64,000 bases of DNA from a bacterium (lineage in GTDB: Bacteria; Actinomycetota; Thermoleophilia; Solirubrobacterales; Solirubrobacteraceae). The DNA lies in contig JAJPKQ010000041.1 in assembly GCA_021323635.1 (NCBI GenBank), forward strand, positions 1 to 64,000, read 5' to 3'. The position numbers and the translations under genes were made by a program. The stretch's first letter is position 1, and the number at the start of each line of letters is the position of its first letter. Below are positions 9,230 through 18,115 of the stretch, piece after piece. Below the pieces are notes generated by a model. That model had not been told where the DNA came from. It saw nothing but the letters and a program-made list of their open reading frames with translations, and did no database searches.

Positions 9230-9870
9230 CGCTTGGAGAACTGCGGACGCTTGCGCGCCTTCTTCAGCCCAGCCTTCTTGCGCTCCTTCACACGGGAGTC
9301 GCGCGTCAGCAGGCCCCGCCGCTTGAGCTCGCGGCGCAGGTTCGGATCGGCCTCGAGCAGGGCTCTTGCGATGCCGTGGCGCAGCGCGCCCGCCTGCGAG
9401 GAGACGCCGCCGCCGTGGATGCGCGCATGGACATCCATCCGCTGCTCGTAGCCGACCGCCTCCAGCGGGGCGGCGATCATGCGCTGCAGGGCGACGCGCG
9501 GGAAGTACTCCTCTAGCGACCGGCCGTTGATCGTGTGAGCGCCCTTGCCGGGACGCAGGATCACGCGCGCCACCGCAGTCTTGCGCTTGCCGGTCGCCTG
9601 GTAGCGGGCGCTCGCGCCAAGGTCGATCGCTGCCTGCACGACGGGCGCCTGCTCGAGATCGCCCGCCGCCGCAGCCTCCTCGGGCTCCTGCTCGCCGGCC
9701 TGCTCCTCCTCAGGCTCTGCGGCGATGTAGGCGGCGTAGGGGTCCGCCTCCTCGCCGCGCCCGAGCGGGTCCACGCCTTCAGGGACGATGTCGACTTCAA
9801 GGTGGGCGCCCGGCACCTCGGTCGGCTCATCGGGCTCGGGGCCGTGCCCGCGACGGCGCTCCTCGCTCAT
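9226..9870 (-). CDS. rpsI: ribosomal protein S9 (uS9) with long acidic N-terminal extension
   Basis: The C-terminal ~130 residues are classical uS9: [38 protein letters not shown], and a basic tail ending [11 protein letters not shown] that reaches the P-site. Ahead lie about 85 extra residues, rich in Glu, Asp and Ala (for example [20 protein letters not shown]), with no similarity to the core. The ATG at 9870 begins MSEERRRG and is the first plausible start after rplM; no internal ATG occurs before the core. Some actinobacterial S9 proteins carry shorter acidic extensions. It overlaps glmM by 4 bp. Confidence 0.96.
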   Translation of the reverse strand: MSEERRRGHGPEPDEPTEVPGAHLEVDIVPEGVDPLGRGEEADPYAAYIAAEPEEEQAGEQEPEEAAAAGDLEQAPVVQAAIDLGASARYQATGKRKTAVARVILRPGKGAHTINGRSLEEYFPRVALQRMIAAPLEAVGYEQRMDVHARIHGGGVSSQAGALRHGIARALLEADPNLRRELKRRGLLTRDSRVKERKKAGLKKARKRPQFSKR

Positions 9871-9910
9871 GCTGCGCCGCTCCTGTGCGCGCGAGGTCTC
9901 CAGCCCGCGC

Positions 9911-10363
9911 TCATCGCGTGCTCACCTGCAGCGGCGCCGGCTGCTGTGCCGCGTGCGGATGCTCGGGCCCCGCGTAGATCTTCAGCTTGGTCAGCTGCTT
10001 GCGTCCCAGGCGGTTGCGCGGGAGCATGCCCTTGACCGCCATGCGCAGCACCTCCTCGGGGCGCCGCTCGAGCATCTGCGCGAGCGAGCGTGTCTTGAGC
10101 CCGCCCGGGTAGCCGGAGTGGCGGCGGTAGAGCTTCTGCGCGCGCTTGTTGCCGGTGACCGCGATCCGCTCCGCGTTGATCACCACGACGAAGTCCCCCG
10201 TGTCCACGTGCGGCGTGTACTGCGGCTTGCGCTTGCCGCGCAGGATGTCGGCGATCTGCGTCGCAAGCCTGCCAAGGGTCAGCCCGGCCGCATCGATCAG
10301 CACCCACTCGCGCTCGCGGTCCTGGGCGCTGGCAACGTATGTTCTCGGTCGCAATGTCTTCAT
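9911..10363 (-). CDS. rplM: ribosomal protein L13 (uL13)
   Basis: The 150-aa protein contains [54 protein letters not shown] and [12 protein letters not shown], all uL13 hallmarks. The ATG at 10363 ([10 protein letters not shown]) has GGAG upstream; an extension to 10480 would overlap the palindrome region and lacks similarity. It is the first gene of the rplM-rpsI-glmM-glmS run. Confidence 0.97.
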   Translation of the reverse strand: MKTLRPRTYVASAQDREREWVLIDAAGLTLGRLATQIADILRGKRKPQYTPHVDTGDFVVVINAERIAVTGNKRAQKLYRRHSGYPGGLKTRSLAQMLERRPEEVLRMAVKGMLPRNRLGRKQLTKLKIYAGPEHPHAAQQPAPLQVSTR

Positions 10364-10406
10364 CGGGCACTCCAAAGCGCCGGCCCTGCGGCGCGGCGGG
10401 AGCAAC

Positions 10407-10412
10407 ATGATA
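10407..10412 (-). promoter_or_regulatory. candidate -10 element for the rplM operon
   Basis: TATCAT on the minus strand lies about 44 nt before the rplM ATG in the only gap upstream of the operon, giving a leader of roughly 35 nt. No clear -35 is seen at 16-18 nt. Confidence 0.35.
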
Positions 10413-10441
10413 GGGGATCGCGCGCTCGCGGCGATGTGCGC

Positions 10442-10457
10442 GGCGCTCGCGAGCGCC
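10442..10457 (-). terminator. candidate hairpin terminator after guaA
   Basis: A perfect 16-bp palindrome, GGCGCT-CGCG-AGCGCC, lies 13 bp beyond the guaA stop. It would form a 6-bp GC stem with a 4-nt loop. No U tract follows. Confidence 0.4.
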
Positions 10458-10470
10458 CGGCACCGCTCCG

Positions 10471-12087
10471 CTACTCCCACTCGATCGTTCCCGGCGGCTT
10501 GCTTGTGATATCGAGCACGACCCTGCCGACAGCGCGAATCTCAGAGAGCATCCGCGAGGCGACCCGCTCCAGCAGGTCGTAGGGGAGGCGCGCCCAGTCG
10601 GCCGTCATCGCGTCGTCGCTTGTCACCGCCCGGATCGCGATCACGTAGCCGTAGGTGCGCTCATCCCCCTGCACGCCGACCGCCCGGATGTCGGGCAGCA
10701 CGCAGAAGGACTGCCACAGCTCGTGATAGAGGCCTGCTGCGCGAATCTCCTCCTGCAGGATGTGGTCGGCCTCGCGCAGTATCTCCAAGCGCTCGCGCGT
10801 GGCCTCGCCGCCGACGATGCGAATTGCCAGCCCCGGCCCCGGGAACGGCTGGCGCCAGACCAGCCGCTCAGGCAGACCGAGCTGCTCGCCGACCGCGCGC
10901 ACCTCATCCTTGAAGAGCATCCGCAGCGGCTCCACCAGCTCCAGGTCCAGCCGCTCAGGCAGCCCGCCGACGTTGTGGTGGGACTTGATCCGGGCCGAGC
11001 CGCTCCCGCCTCCGGACTCGATCACATCCGAGTAGAGCGTTCCCTGGACGAGGTAGCGCGCGCGCTGCCCGCCTGCGGCAAGCCGCGCCGCCTGCTCTTC
11101 GAAGACGCGGATGAACTCCTCCCCGATCGCCTTGCGCTTGGCCTCCGGGTCGATCACCCCCTGCAGGCGCGAGAGGAAGCGCTCCTGCGCATCCACCGCC
11201 ACCAGCGGCACGCTGAAGGCGTCGCGGAAGGCGCGCTTGACCTGCTCGCCCTCGTCTCGTCGCATCAGGCCGTGATCGACGAAGACGCAGGTCAGCCGAT
11301 CGCCGACGGCCCGATGGACGAGCAGCGCGGCGACGGAGGAGTCGACGCCGCCGGAGAGCCCACAGATCACCCGACCCTCGCCCACCTGCTCGGCTATCCG
11401 CGCGACCTGCTCGTCGATGATCGAGGCCGGGCTCCAGCTGCGCGCGCAGCCGCAGATCTCGCCCAGGAAGCGCTCAAGGATCGCCTGCCCAAATGGCGTG
11501 TGGGCCACCTCGGGATGGAACTGGATGCCGTAGATCCCGCGCTCCTGGCTCTCCAAGGCGGCCACCGGCGAGGCATCCGAGGAGGCAAGCGTGAGGAAGC
11601 CCGGCGGCGGCTCAAAGACGGTGTCGCGGTGCGACATCCAGCAGGTCTGCTCGCTGGGCAGGCCGGCAAGCAGGCGCCCCGGCGCCCTGACCGCAAGCGC
11701 GGAGCGCCCGAACTCGCCGACCGCCGCCTGCTCGACGCGACCGCCCAGCGAGTGCACGAGCAGCTGCATGCCGTAGCAGATGCCCAGCACCGGCACGCCG
11801 AGCTCGAGCAGCTCGCGCTCAAGTGGCGGCGCCTGATCCGCATAGACCGAGGCGGGGCCGCCTGAGAGGATGATCCCCCGTGGCCGGCGCCTGCGAACCT
11901 CCGCCAATGCTGCGCCGTGCGGGATCAGCTCCGAGAAGACGCCGCACTCGCGAACGCGCCTGGCGATCAGCTGCGAGTACTGGCCGCCGTAGTCGACGAC
12001 CACAACCTCCTCGCTGGCGAGCGCCTCATCGCCTCCCCGCGCCCGCACGGGCGCCGTGCTGGATGCGCTGGCAGCCGCGCTAGACAT
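10471..12087 (-). CDS. guaA: GMP synthase (glutamine-hydrolysing)
   Basis: Converts XMP to GMP. The N-terminal class I amidotransferase shows [10 protein letters not shown], the nucleophile Cys in GICYGMQLL and the His-Glu of QFHPEVAHT. The ATP pyrophosphatase domain has the P-loop [14 protein letters not shown], and the C-terminal dimerisation domain ends [10 protein letters not shown]. The 538-aa length includes about 25 extra N-terminal residues before [20 protein letters not shown]. The ATG at 12087 overlaps the guaB3 3' end by 8 bp, placing two consecutive guanine-synthesis steps in one operon. Confidence 0.97.
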   Translation of the reverse strand: MSSAAASASSTAPVRARGGDEALASEEVVVVDYGGQYSQLIARRVRECGVFSELIPHGAALAEVRRRRPRGIILSGGPASVYADQAPPLERELLELGVPVLGICYGMQLLVHSLGGRVEQAAVGEFGRSALAVRAPGRLLAGLPSEQTCWMSHRDTVFEPPPGFLTLASSDASPVAALESQERGIYGIQFHPEVAHTPFGQAILERFLGEICGCARSWSPASIIDEQVARIAEQVGEGRVICGLSGGVDSSVAALLVHRAVGDRLTCVFVDHGLMRRDEGEQVKRAFRDAFSVPLVAVDAQERFLSRLQGVIDPEAKRKAIGEEFIRVFEEQAARLAAGGQRARYLVQGTLYSDVIESGGGSGSARIKSHHNVGGLPERLDLELVEPLRMLFKDEVRAVGEQLGLPERLVWRQPFPGPGLAIRIVGGEATRERLEILREADHILQEEIRAAGLYHELWQSFCVLPDIRAVGVQGDERTYGYVIAIRAVTSDDAMTADWARLPYDLLERVASRMLSEIRAVGRVVLDITSKPPGTIEWE

Positions 12088-13273
12088 CCGCGAGCACGGC
12101 CACGCGGGAGCCGCCGGCGCCCATCCCGACCGCCTGCTCGCGCTGAAGCTGCTTGCCCTCCGTCTGCAGAGCCGGCGCGATCACGACCTCCGCACGGTTG
12201 AACTCCGCAAGATCCTGATAGCCGCAGGTCGCCATCGACGTGCGCAGGCCGCCGAAGAGATTGAAGGTGCCGTCGTTCTCATGCGCAGGGCCCACCAGGA
12301 TCTCCTCGAGCGTGCCGTTCTGGTTGACCGCCACCCGCGTGCCCCGCGGCAGCGACGGATGGAAGGTCGCCATGCCCCAGTGATAGCCGTGCCCGGGCGC
12401 TTCGAACGCACGCGCCAGCGGCGAGCCGATCATCACCGCGTCCGCCCCCAGCGCGATCGCCTTGGCGACGTCGCCGCCGGTGCGCATGCCGCCGTCGGCG
12501 ATCACCTGGCAGTACTCGCCGGTCTCCAGCATGTGCGTCGAGCGCGCCTCGGCGACATCGGCGATCGCGGTGGCCTGGGGCACGCCGATGCCAAGCACGC
12601 CGCGCGTCGTGCAGGCGGCGCCCGGTCCCACCCCGACCAGCACCCCTGCGGCGCCCGTGCGCATCAGGTGCAGGCCGGTGTGGTAGGAGGCGCAGCCCCC
12701 GACCACCACCGGCAGCTCGAGCGTGGGAATGAACTCCTTTAGGTTCAGCGGCTCCGAGATCGAGGAGACGTGTTCGCCGGAGACCACCGTGCCTTGGATC
12801 ACAAGCACGTCGAGGCCGGCATCCAGCGCCAGCTCGTAGTAGTCGCGCACCCGCTGTGGGGTGAGCGAGGCTGCCACGACCACCTTCTGCGCCTTGATCT
12901 CTTCGATCCGCTGGCGGATCAGCTCCTCCTTGATCGGCTCGCGGTAGATCTCCTGCATCTCCCGCGTGGCGCTCTCCTTGGGCAGCGAGGCGATCCGCTC
13001 CAGCTGCGCCTCGGCATCCTCATAGCGGGTGAAGACGCCCTCTAGGTTGAGCACCGCCAGCCCCCCCAGCCGGCCGATGATGCCGGCGGTCGCAGGCGAG
13101 ACGACGCCGTCCATCGCCGCCGCCAGCAGCGGCAGCTCGAACTGGTAGGGGCCCAGCTTCCAGGAGATGTCGACGTCGTCGGGGTCACGCGTGCGCCGCG
13201 AGGGCACGATCGCGATGTCATCGAACCCGTATGCCCGCCGCCCCTGCTTGCCTCTGCCGATTTCTACTTCCAT
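12080..13273 (-). CDS. guaB3: GuaB3-family IMP dehydrogenase-related protein
   Basis: The 397-aa TIM barrel lacks the CBS pair of canonical IMP dehydrogenase. It begins with the GuaB3-type stretch [21 protein letters not shown], and the catalytic loop reads [21 protein letters not shown], keeping the nucleophilic Cys and Thr. [26 protein letters not shown] is the phosphate-binding segment. Actinobacteria often encode this paralogue; position upstream of guaA supports a role in IMP to XMP conversion or GMP balance, but whether it is the main IMPDH cannot be told here. The start [11 protein letters not shown] is set by similarity; its 5' end overlaps the PfkB gene by 10 bp. Confidence 0.9.
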   Translation of the reverse strand: MEVEIGRGKQGRRAYGFDDIAIVPSRRTRDPDDVDISWKLGPYQFELPLLAAAMDGVVSPATAGIIGRLGGLAVLNLEGVFTRYEDAEAQLERIASLPKESATREMQEIYREPIKEELIRQRIEEIKAQKVVVAASLTPQRVRDYYELALDAGLDVLVIQGTVVSGEHVSSISEPLNLKEFIPTLELPVVVGGCASYHTGLHLMRTGAAGVLVGVGPGAACTTRGVLGIGVPQATAIADVAEARSTHMLETGEYCQVIADGGMRTGGDVAKAIALGADAVMIGSPLARAFEAPGHGYHWGMATFHPSLPRGTRVAVNQNGTLEEILVGPAHENDGTFNLFGGLRTSMATCGYQDLAEFNRAEVVIAPALQTEGKQLQREQAVGMGAGGSRVAVLADV

Positions 13274-14259
13274 CTGCGCATCGTATCGCTGCCACCGACG
13301 GGATCGCCGGCAGGGCCGCCCTGCAGCGTTTTCACCTCGACCTCGCCCGCCAGCCGCTCGACGTCGCGCAGCTCGAGCACCCCGGCTCCCATTCGCGCTG
13401 TGGAGTCCGCGCCCGCGGCCACCGCCAGCCGCAGGCACTCCTCCGCCGCTGCGCCCTCATAGCGGGCGGCGACATAGCCGGCGATGAAGGCATCGCCGGA
13501 GCCCGCGGGCGCGACCGGCTCACGCTCTGAGATCTGCGCTCGCAGCAGGGTCTGGCAGCCGTCGATGTTCAGCGAGGCATAGCAGCCGTCATGGCGCGTG
13601 ATGATCGCCTCGCGCGCGCCCATCTGGACGATCTCGCGCGCGCCCTCGGCAAGCTCGGCCTCGTCTGCCCACTCATGCCCGACCAGCTCCTCGGCCTCGC
13701 TCACATTCGGGCTGACCAGATCCGGGCCGCACTTGACCGCCTGGCGCAGCGGCTCCCCGTCTGCGTCGACGACCGTCGTCAGGCCGAGCTTCGAGAGCTC
13801 CCTGATCAGATCGGCGTAGATCGAGGGCTCGACGCCGCGCGGCAGGGAGCCCGCGAAGACGACGATCGCCGCGCCGCGCGCCAGGTAGAGGAGCTTGTCG
13901 CGGAAGGTCTCGATCTCAGCCTCGCTGACGCGCGGGCCGCGCTCGTTGATCTCCGTCTGCTCGCCGCTGGTGGGGTCGAGCACGGACGTGTTGGTGCGCG
14001 ACTCTTCGCCGATCCGCACGAAGTCGTTGAGGATCGATTCGGCGGTCAGCTCCTCGACGATGCGCGTCCCGGTCGCGCCGCCCGCCAGGCCGGTCGCGAT
14101 CACCGGTCGCCCCAGGCACTTGAGCGCGCGCGCGACGTTGATCCCCTTGCCGCCGGCCATCGCCTGCTGGGCGACCGTCCGGTGGCGGCGGCCGACCCGG
14201 AAGCTCGGCACCGAGAGCGTCTTGTCGATCGCCGCGTTCAACGTGACGGTCAGGATCAC
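13264..14259 (-). CDS. PfkB-family 1-phosphofructokinase / hexose-phosphate kinase
   Basis: MILTVTLNAAIDKTL, AGGKGINVARALKCLG and the catalytic APAGSGDAFIAGYVA place this in the LacC/FruK branch of PfkB kinases, which phosphorylate fructose-1-phosphate or tagatose-6-phosphate. At 331 aa it is slightly long, with a Gly/Pro-rich tail. No fructose PTS genes are nearby, so the substrate is open. A GTG at 14259 with AGGAAGG upstream is the start. It overlaps guaB3, so it is probably cotranscribed with guanine synthesis. Confidence 0.88.
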   Translation of the reverse strand: MILTVTLNAAIDKTLSVPSFRVGRRHRTVAQQAMAGGKGINVARALKCLGRPVIATGLAGGATGTRIVEELTAESILNDFVRIGEESRTNTSVLDPTSGEQTEINERGPRVSEAEIETFRDKLLYLARGAAIVVFAGSLPRGVEPSIYADLIRELSKLGLTTVVDADGEPLRQAVKCGPDLVSPNVSEAEELVGHEWADEAELAEGAREIVQMGAREAIITRHDGCYASLNIDGCQTLLRAQISEREPVAPAGSGDAFIAGYVAARYEGAAAEECLRLAVAAGADSTARMGAGVLELRDVERLAGEVEVKTLQGGPAGDPVGGSDTMRRWK

Positions 14260-14320
14260 GGGACCTTCCTAGCACAGTCTGCATCCTCCGGCTGCGCGCC
14301 CGCGCCTGCGCAGCGCCCGC

Positions 14321-15265
14321 TCACAGCGCCCAGAGCGCCTCGCGCAGCTCCTGCGCTGCGGCGCCCGCCGCCTGCGCGGGCTCCCCGCCCCGCTGCAGCC
14401 ACGCGCCCGCGATCGAGCGCGAGGCGGCGACGAGGATCGAGGCTCTGCGGGCGTCGCCGCTCAGCGCCGCCAGCGCGCCGCCGAGGCGCTGCGGCGAGCC
14501 CCCCTGGGCCCCGACGCCCGGCAGCAGGAAGACCGCGTTGGGAAGCAGCTCGCGGGCGCGCTCGAGCAGCTCGGGCGCAGTCGCGCCAAGCACCGCGCCG
14601 AGATCGGAGAGGCCCTCCCCCGGCGCCGCCTCGCCCGCCAGGCGCGCCAGCAGCGCCGCAACCCGTTCCCAGAGCAGCTCGCCGGAGGCCAGGCGCAGCT
14701 CCTGCAGATCGCGCGCGCCCTCGTTGGAGGTGCGCAGCAGCGCAAAGATGCCCCCGCCGCCGGCGCGCGCGCCGGCCAGAAAGGGCGCAAGCGAGTCGGC
14801 GCCAAGCAGCGGATTCACCGTTGCCGCATCGACGCCCAGACCCGCCACCGCCGCCTCCTCCGAGCTTGCGGGCGCCCCGGCGGGCGCGAAGAGAGCCTGG
14901 GCGTATACGGCCGCGCTCACCGGCACATCGCCGCGCTTGCCGTCGGCGATGACCAGCAGGCCGCGCTCCCTTGCGTAGGCGACAAGCTCCACGAGCACCC
15001 GCCAGCCGGGCGCCAGCAGGCGCTCGAAGCAGGCGAGCTGGAACTTGACGCCTACGCACGCCTCCGCCGTCGCATCGATCAACGCGCGGCAGTGGCGCCC
15101 GACCGCCTCTGCGGCGCGCTCGGCGGGGTCGCCATCCGCCGTGGCGCCGGCCGCGGCGGATGGCCACAGCGCGCTCGGATCGGGGTCGACGCCCAAGACC
15201 AGCTGCGAGCGGCGCTGCGCAACCAGCTCTGTGAGACGTTGTCCGAACGCGCTGCGGCTGTTCAG
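14321..15265 (-). CDS. pyrF: orotidine-5'-phosphate decarboxylase (type 2), apparent CTG start
   Basis: Final step of UMP synthesis. IADGKRGDVP carries the catalytic Lys-Asp, and VNPLLGADSLAPF plus VFLLPGVGAQGG are phosphate-binding loops of the longer PyrF2 type. The first ATG/GTG/TTG is a TTG at 15196, but that removes the conserved helix before LGVDPDP. Reading upstream, FGQRLTELVAQRRSQLV is typical family sequence and the frame has no ATG/GTG/TTG. A CTG at 15265 overlaps the HU stop as CTGA and has GAAGG 7 nt upstream, giving 314 aa. I favour CTG; 15196 is the conservative alternative. Confidence 0.9.
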   Translation of the reverse strand: MNSRSAFGQRLTELVAQRRSQLVLGVDPDPSALWPSAAAGATADGDPAERAAEAVGRHCRALIDATAEACVGVKFQLACFERLLAPGWRVLVELVAYARERGLLVIADGKRGDVPVSAAVYAQALFAPAGAPASSEEAAVAGLGVDAATVNPLLGADSLAPFLAGARAGGGGIFALLRTSNEGARDLQELRLASGELLWERVAALLARLAGEAAPGEGLSDLGAVLGATAPELLERARELLPNAVFLLPGVGAQGGSPQRLGGALAALSGDARRASILVAASRSIAGAWLQRGGEPAQAAGAAAQELREALWAL

Positions 15266-15534
15266 GCTACGGCCTTCTTGAGCGTCGCGCCCGCGCTGAA
15301 GCGGACCGACTTGGACGCCTTGATCTTGATCGTCTCGCCGGTCGCGGGGTTCCTGCCGGTGCGCGCCGCGCGCTTGGAGATGCTGAACTTGCCAAACCCC
15401 GGAAGCGTCACGTCGGAGCCGCGCTTGAGCGCATCCTGGACGCTTGCCAGCGTCGCGTCGACCGCGCGCTGGGCATCGGCCCTGGTCAGATCGGCTCTGT
15501 CGGCGACCTGCTCGATCAACTCCGTCTTTGTCAT
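15262..15534 (-). CDS. hup: HU-family DNA-binding protein
   Basis: A 90-aa histone-like protein beginning MTKTELIEQVADRADLT, with the HU signature GFGKFSISKRAARTGRNPATGE in the DNA-binding arm and a basic tail ending LKKAVA. HU bends and compacts DNA and dimerises. There is no long Lys-rich C-terminal tail as in mycobacterial HupB. The ATG at 15534 is fixed by family length. It is probably cotranscribed with pyrF downstream, whose start overlaps its stop. Confidence 0.96.
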   Translation of the reverse strand: MTKTELIEQVADRADLTRADAQRAVDATLASVQDALKRGSDVTLPGFGKFSISKRAARTGRNPATGETIKIKASKSVRFSAGATLKKAVA

Positions 15535-15676
15535 TGCTCTGCTTGACCTCCTGCTCGTGTGGTTGGGCGACCGCGAAGCTAGCACGGTTCGCGCCGCGAC
15601 GCTAACAGGCGCCTCGGACGGCAGCGCGGCTGCGAGGCGGCGCAAACGTCCCCGCAGCTGCGATCATGGGCGCTCG

Positions 15677-15817
15677 ATGTCTCTGACGAGAATCGCCTGG
15701 CTGCTCACGGTCGGCGTCTCCCTGCTGGTCGGCCTGCTCGTGCTGCTGGCCGGCTACACCGGCTATGCCGTGCTGAGCGTCGCGGTCGCGGCCTCTGCTG
15801 CGATCAACCTGACCTGA
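15677..15817 (+). CDS. small single-helix membrane protein (46 aa)
   Basis: An ATG at 15677 opens a 46-residue frame, MSLTRIAWLLTVGVS onward, with a strongly hydrophobic stretch (LLVGLLVLLAGYTGYAVLSVAV) sufficient for one or two transmembrane helices. It fills the gap between divergent hup (minus, starting at 15534) and rdgB (minus, ending at 15819), stopping one base before the rdgB stop codon. I recall similar GYTGY-containing small membrane proteins in Thermoleophilia, but no function is known. No strong ribosome-binding site precedes it. Coding potential is plausible, not proven. Confidence 0.5.
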   Translation: MSLTRIAWLLTVGVSLLVGLLVLLAGYTGYAVLSVAVAASAAINLT

Positions 15818-15818
15818 G

Positions 15819-16415
15819 CTACGCCGCGCCGGCGCGGGCGCGCAGGTGCTCGGCAAGCGCACGCGCGGCCTTGCCGCGGTGGGAGATCGCGTCCTTCTGC
15901 GCCGGGGAGAGCTCGGCTACGGTCTTGCCCTGCGGACCCTCCGCCGCCAGGAACACGGGGTCATAGCCGAAGCCCCCCTCCCCACGCGGATGCTCCGCCA
16001 GGCGCCCCTCGCAGGTGCCGATGAAGACCTCCTCGCGGCCGCCGGCAGGATCCACGTAGGCGAGCGCACAGACGTAGCGCAGCGGGCTGCCGGCAGGGGC
16101 TTCGCGCAGCAGCTTGGCGGTGTTCTCCGCGTCGAGCGCATTCTCCTGGCCCCGGCTTGCATATCGTGCCGAGCGCACGCCGGGGGCGCCGCCCAGCGCC
16201 TCAGCCTCGATCCCGGAGTCCTCGCCGATCGCCGCCCGGCCGCTCGCCTGCGCGGCGGCGCGCGCTTTGGCCAGCGCGATCTCCGCAAAGCTCTCCCCCT
16301 GCTCAGGTGGGAGCTGCACATCCGGCCCGATCGGCTCAAGCTCGAGCTCCGGCAGCATGCGCGCGAGCTCCGCGAGCTTGTGGGGGTTGCGGCTTGCTAC
16401 AAGGAGCCTGGTCAT
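15819..16415 (-). CDS. rdgB: dITP/XTP pyrophosphatase (RdgB/HAM1)
   Basis: House-cleaning nucleotidase that removes non-canonical purine triphosphates. LLVASRNPHKLAELARML matches the family N-terminus (T/S-x-N-x-x-K), GEDSGIEAEALGGAPGVRSARY is the central signature, and GFGYDPVFL plus AISHRGKA complete the site. The 198-aa length is standard. The ATG at 16415 follows GGGGGC. It lies 10 bp behind rph in the common murI-rph-rdgB order. Confidence 0.96.
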   Translation of the reverse strand: MTRLLVASRNPHKLAELARMLPELELEPIGPDVQLPPEQGESFAEIALAKARAAAQASGRAAIGEDSGIEAEALGGAPGVRSARYASRGQENALDAENTAKLLREAPAGSPLRYVCALAYVDPAGGREEVFIGTCEGRLAEHPRGEGGFGYDPVFLAAEGPQGKTVAELSPAQKDAISHRGKAARALAEHLRARAGAA

Positions 16416-16425
16416 GCCCCCGCGC

Positions 16426-17166
16426 TCATCCTGCGGCGCCCGCGATCGTCTCCTGCTGGAGCGCGCGCAGCTGCGCGATGCCGCTCGCGGCAAGATCGAG
16501 CAGCCGATCGAGGCGCGCGCGGGAGAGCGGCGAGCGCTCAGCGGTCGCCTGCACCTCAACGAGCTCGCCGGCATCGGTCATCACGACGTTCGCGTCGACC
16601 TCAGCGCGCGAGTCCTCGCTGTAGTCGAGATCGAGCAGCGTCTGCCCCTCGACGACGCCGCAGGAGACGGCGGCGATCGAGCCGCGCAGCGGCGAGCGCT
16701 CGATCGCCCCCTCCGCGAGCAGACGCGCGCACGCCAGCGCGAGGGCGACGTAGGCGCCCGAGATCGCCGCGCAGCGCGTGCCCCCGTCGGCCTGCAGAAC
16801 ATCGCAGTCGAGATAGAGCGTGCGCTCGCCGAGCGCCTCCAGGTCGAGGACCGCGCGCAGCGAGCGCCCGATCAGGCGCTGGATCTCAACTGTGCGCCCA
16901 TCCGGGCGCCCGCGGCTGACATCGCGGCTCTTGCGCTCCCCTGTGGAGGCGGGCAGCATCCCGTACTCGGCCGTCATCCATCCCCGGCCCTGGCCCGCCA
17001 GCCAGCGCGGCACGCCCTCCTGGCGCGAGGCGGTGCAGATCACGCGCGTCTCGCCGACCTCGATCAGCGCTGAGCCCAGCGCGGTGCGCACGAAGCCGGG
17101 CTCGATTCGCACCGGGCGCAGCCCGTGCGCGGGGCGTCCGTAGGAGCGTGTCGGCTCGCTAGCCAA
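16426..17166 (-). CDS. rph: ribonuclease PH
   Basis: Phosphorolytic 3' trimming of tRNA precursors. GRPAHGLRPVRIEPGF opens the protein; EIQRLIGRSLRAVLDLEALGERTLYLDCDVLQADGGTR is the conserved RNA and phosphate-binding block, and YSEDSRAEVDANVVMTD is diagnostic. The 246-aa length is normal. The start is a TTG at 17166 inside the last codons of murI (8-bp overlap); no ATG or GTG would preserve the N-terminus. Confidence 0.96.
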   Translation of the reverse strand: MASEPTRSYGRPAHGLRPVRIEPGFVRTALGSALIEVGETRVICTASRQEGVPRWLAGQGRGWMTAEYGMLPASTGERKSRDVSRGRPDGRTVEIQRLIGRSLRAVLDLEALGERTLYLDCDVLQADGGTRCAAISGAYVALALACARLLAEGAIERSPLRGSIAAVSCGVVEGQTLLDLDYSEDSRAEVDANVVMTDAGELVEVQATAERSPLSRARLDRLLDLAASGIAQLRALQQETIAGAAG

Positions 17167-18061
17167 CGCCGATCGCCCCCTCGGCGTCGGCGAGGGCCCC
17201 TAGCGCAACCTGCTCGACCGCGGTCAGGGGCATCTGCAGGAAGCGGGTGGCAAGGGCGCTGAAGCTCTCGACCTCTCCGGTGCACAGGAAGCGGTACTCG
17301 CCTTCGCGCTCGCTGGCGCTGCGCAGCCGGCGCGTGGTGAGCGCGTGCTCGACCTGACGCGCAAGCGCCGGCCCGGAGGCGATCAGCCGCACCTGGGGCC
17401 CGAGCATCCGCTGCAGCATGCGGCCGATCAGCGGGTAGTGGGTGCAGCCCAGTATCACCGTGTCGACGTCAGCGGCGATCAGCGGCGCGCAGGCGGCGCG
17501 CACAAGCTCGACCGCAGCGGCGCTGAACTCCTGTCCTTCCTGGATCATCCGCGCCAGCCCCGGGCAGGGCACCGCGGTCAGCGTCACATGCGCATCGACC
17601 GCTGCCAGCGCCCGATCGTAGGCGGCGCTGGCGACGGTCGTCGGCGTCGCAAGCAGTCCGATCCGGCCGCTGCGGGTCTGCGCCACCGCCTGCGCGGCCT
17701 CCGGGCGCACGACGCCTAAAACCTCCACGCCGAGCGTCGTCTCGAGCATGCGCTCCTGCAGCGCGCCCAGCGCGGCCGAGGTCGCTGCGTTGCAGGCGAC
17801 GACAAGCAGCTTCGCCCCGCGGGCCAGCAGCTCCTCGGAGAGCTCCAGGGCAAAGCGCGTGAGCTCCTGCGGTGTTCTTTCGCCATAGGGGAAGCGCGCG
17901 GTGTCGCCGAGGTAGACGTAGTCCTCGTGCGGCAGCGCGACCAGCAGCTCGTGTAGGACTGTCAGGCCGCCGACGCCCGAGTCAAAGACGCCGATCGGGC
18001 GCTCTCTGTAGTCGGTCTTGGCGGTGGCGGGGCTGATCGCGCGAGCGTGCACTGCCACCAA
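17159..18061 (-). CDS. murI: glutamate racemase
   Basis: Provides D-glutamate for peptidoglycan. IGVFDSGVGGLTVL contains the conserved Asp/Ser pair, VVACNAATSAAL the first catalytic Cys and ILGCTHYPLI the second Cys-Thr-His. About 280-300 aa is expected. The first codon is ambiguous: TTG at 18061, GTG at 18058 or GTG at 18052 all lie before the conserved start, giving up to 300 aa. The gene is divergent from a glycosyltransferase whose upstream region it overlaps. Confidence 0.95.
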   Translation of the reverse strand: MVAVHARAISPATAKTDYRERPIGVFDSGVGGLTVLHELLVALPHEDYVYLGDTARFPYGERTPQELTRFALELSEELLARGAKLLVVACNAATSAALGALQERMLETTLGVEVLGVVRPEAAQAVAQTRSGRIGLLATPTTVASAAYDRALAAVDAHVTLTAVPCPGLARMIQEGQEFSAAAVELVRAACAPLIAADVDTVILGCTHYPLIGRMLQRMLGPQVRLIASGPALARQVEHALTTRRLRSASEREGEYRFLCTGEVESFSALATRFLQMPLTAVEQVALGALADAEGAIGVG

Positions 18062-18115
18062 TCATCCCAGAGCGCGCAGCGGCATCGCGCGGCGGCCGCT
18101 ACGTTGGCGCCAACC

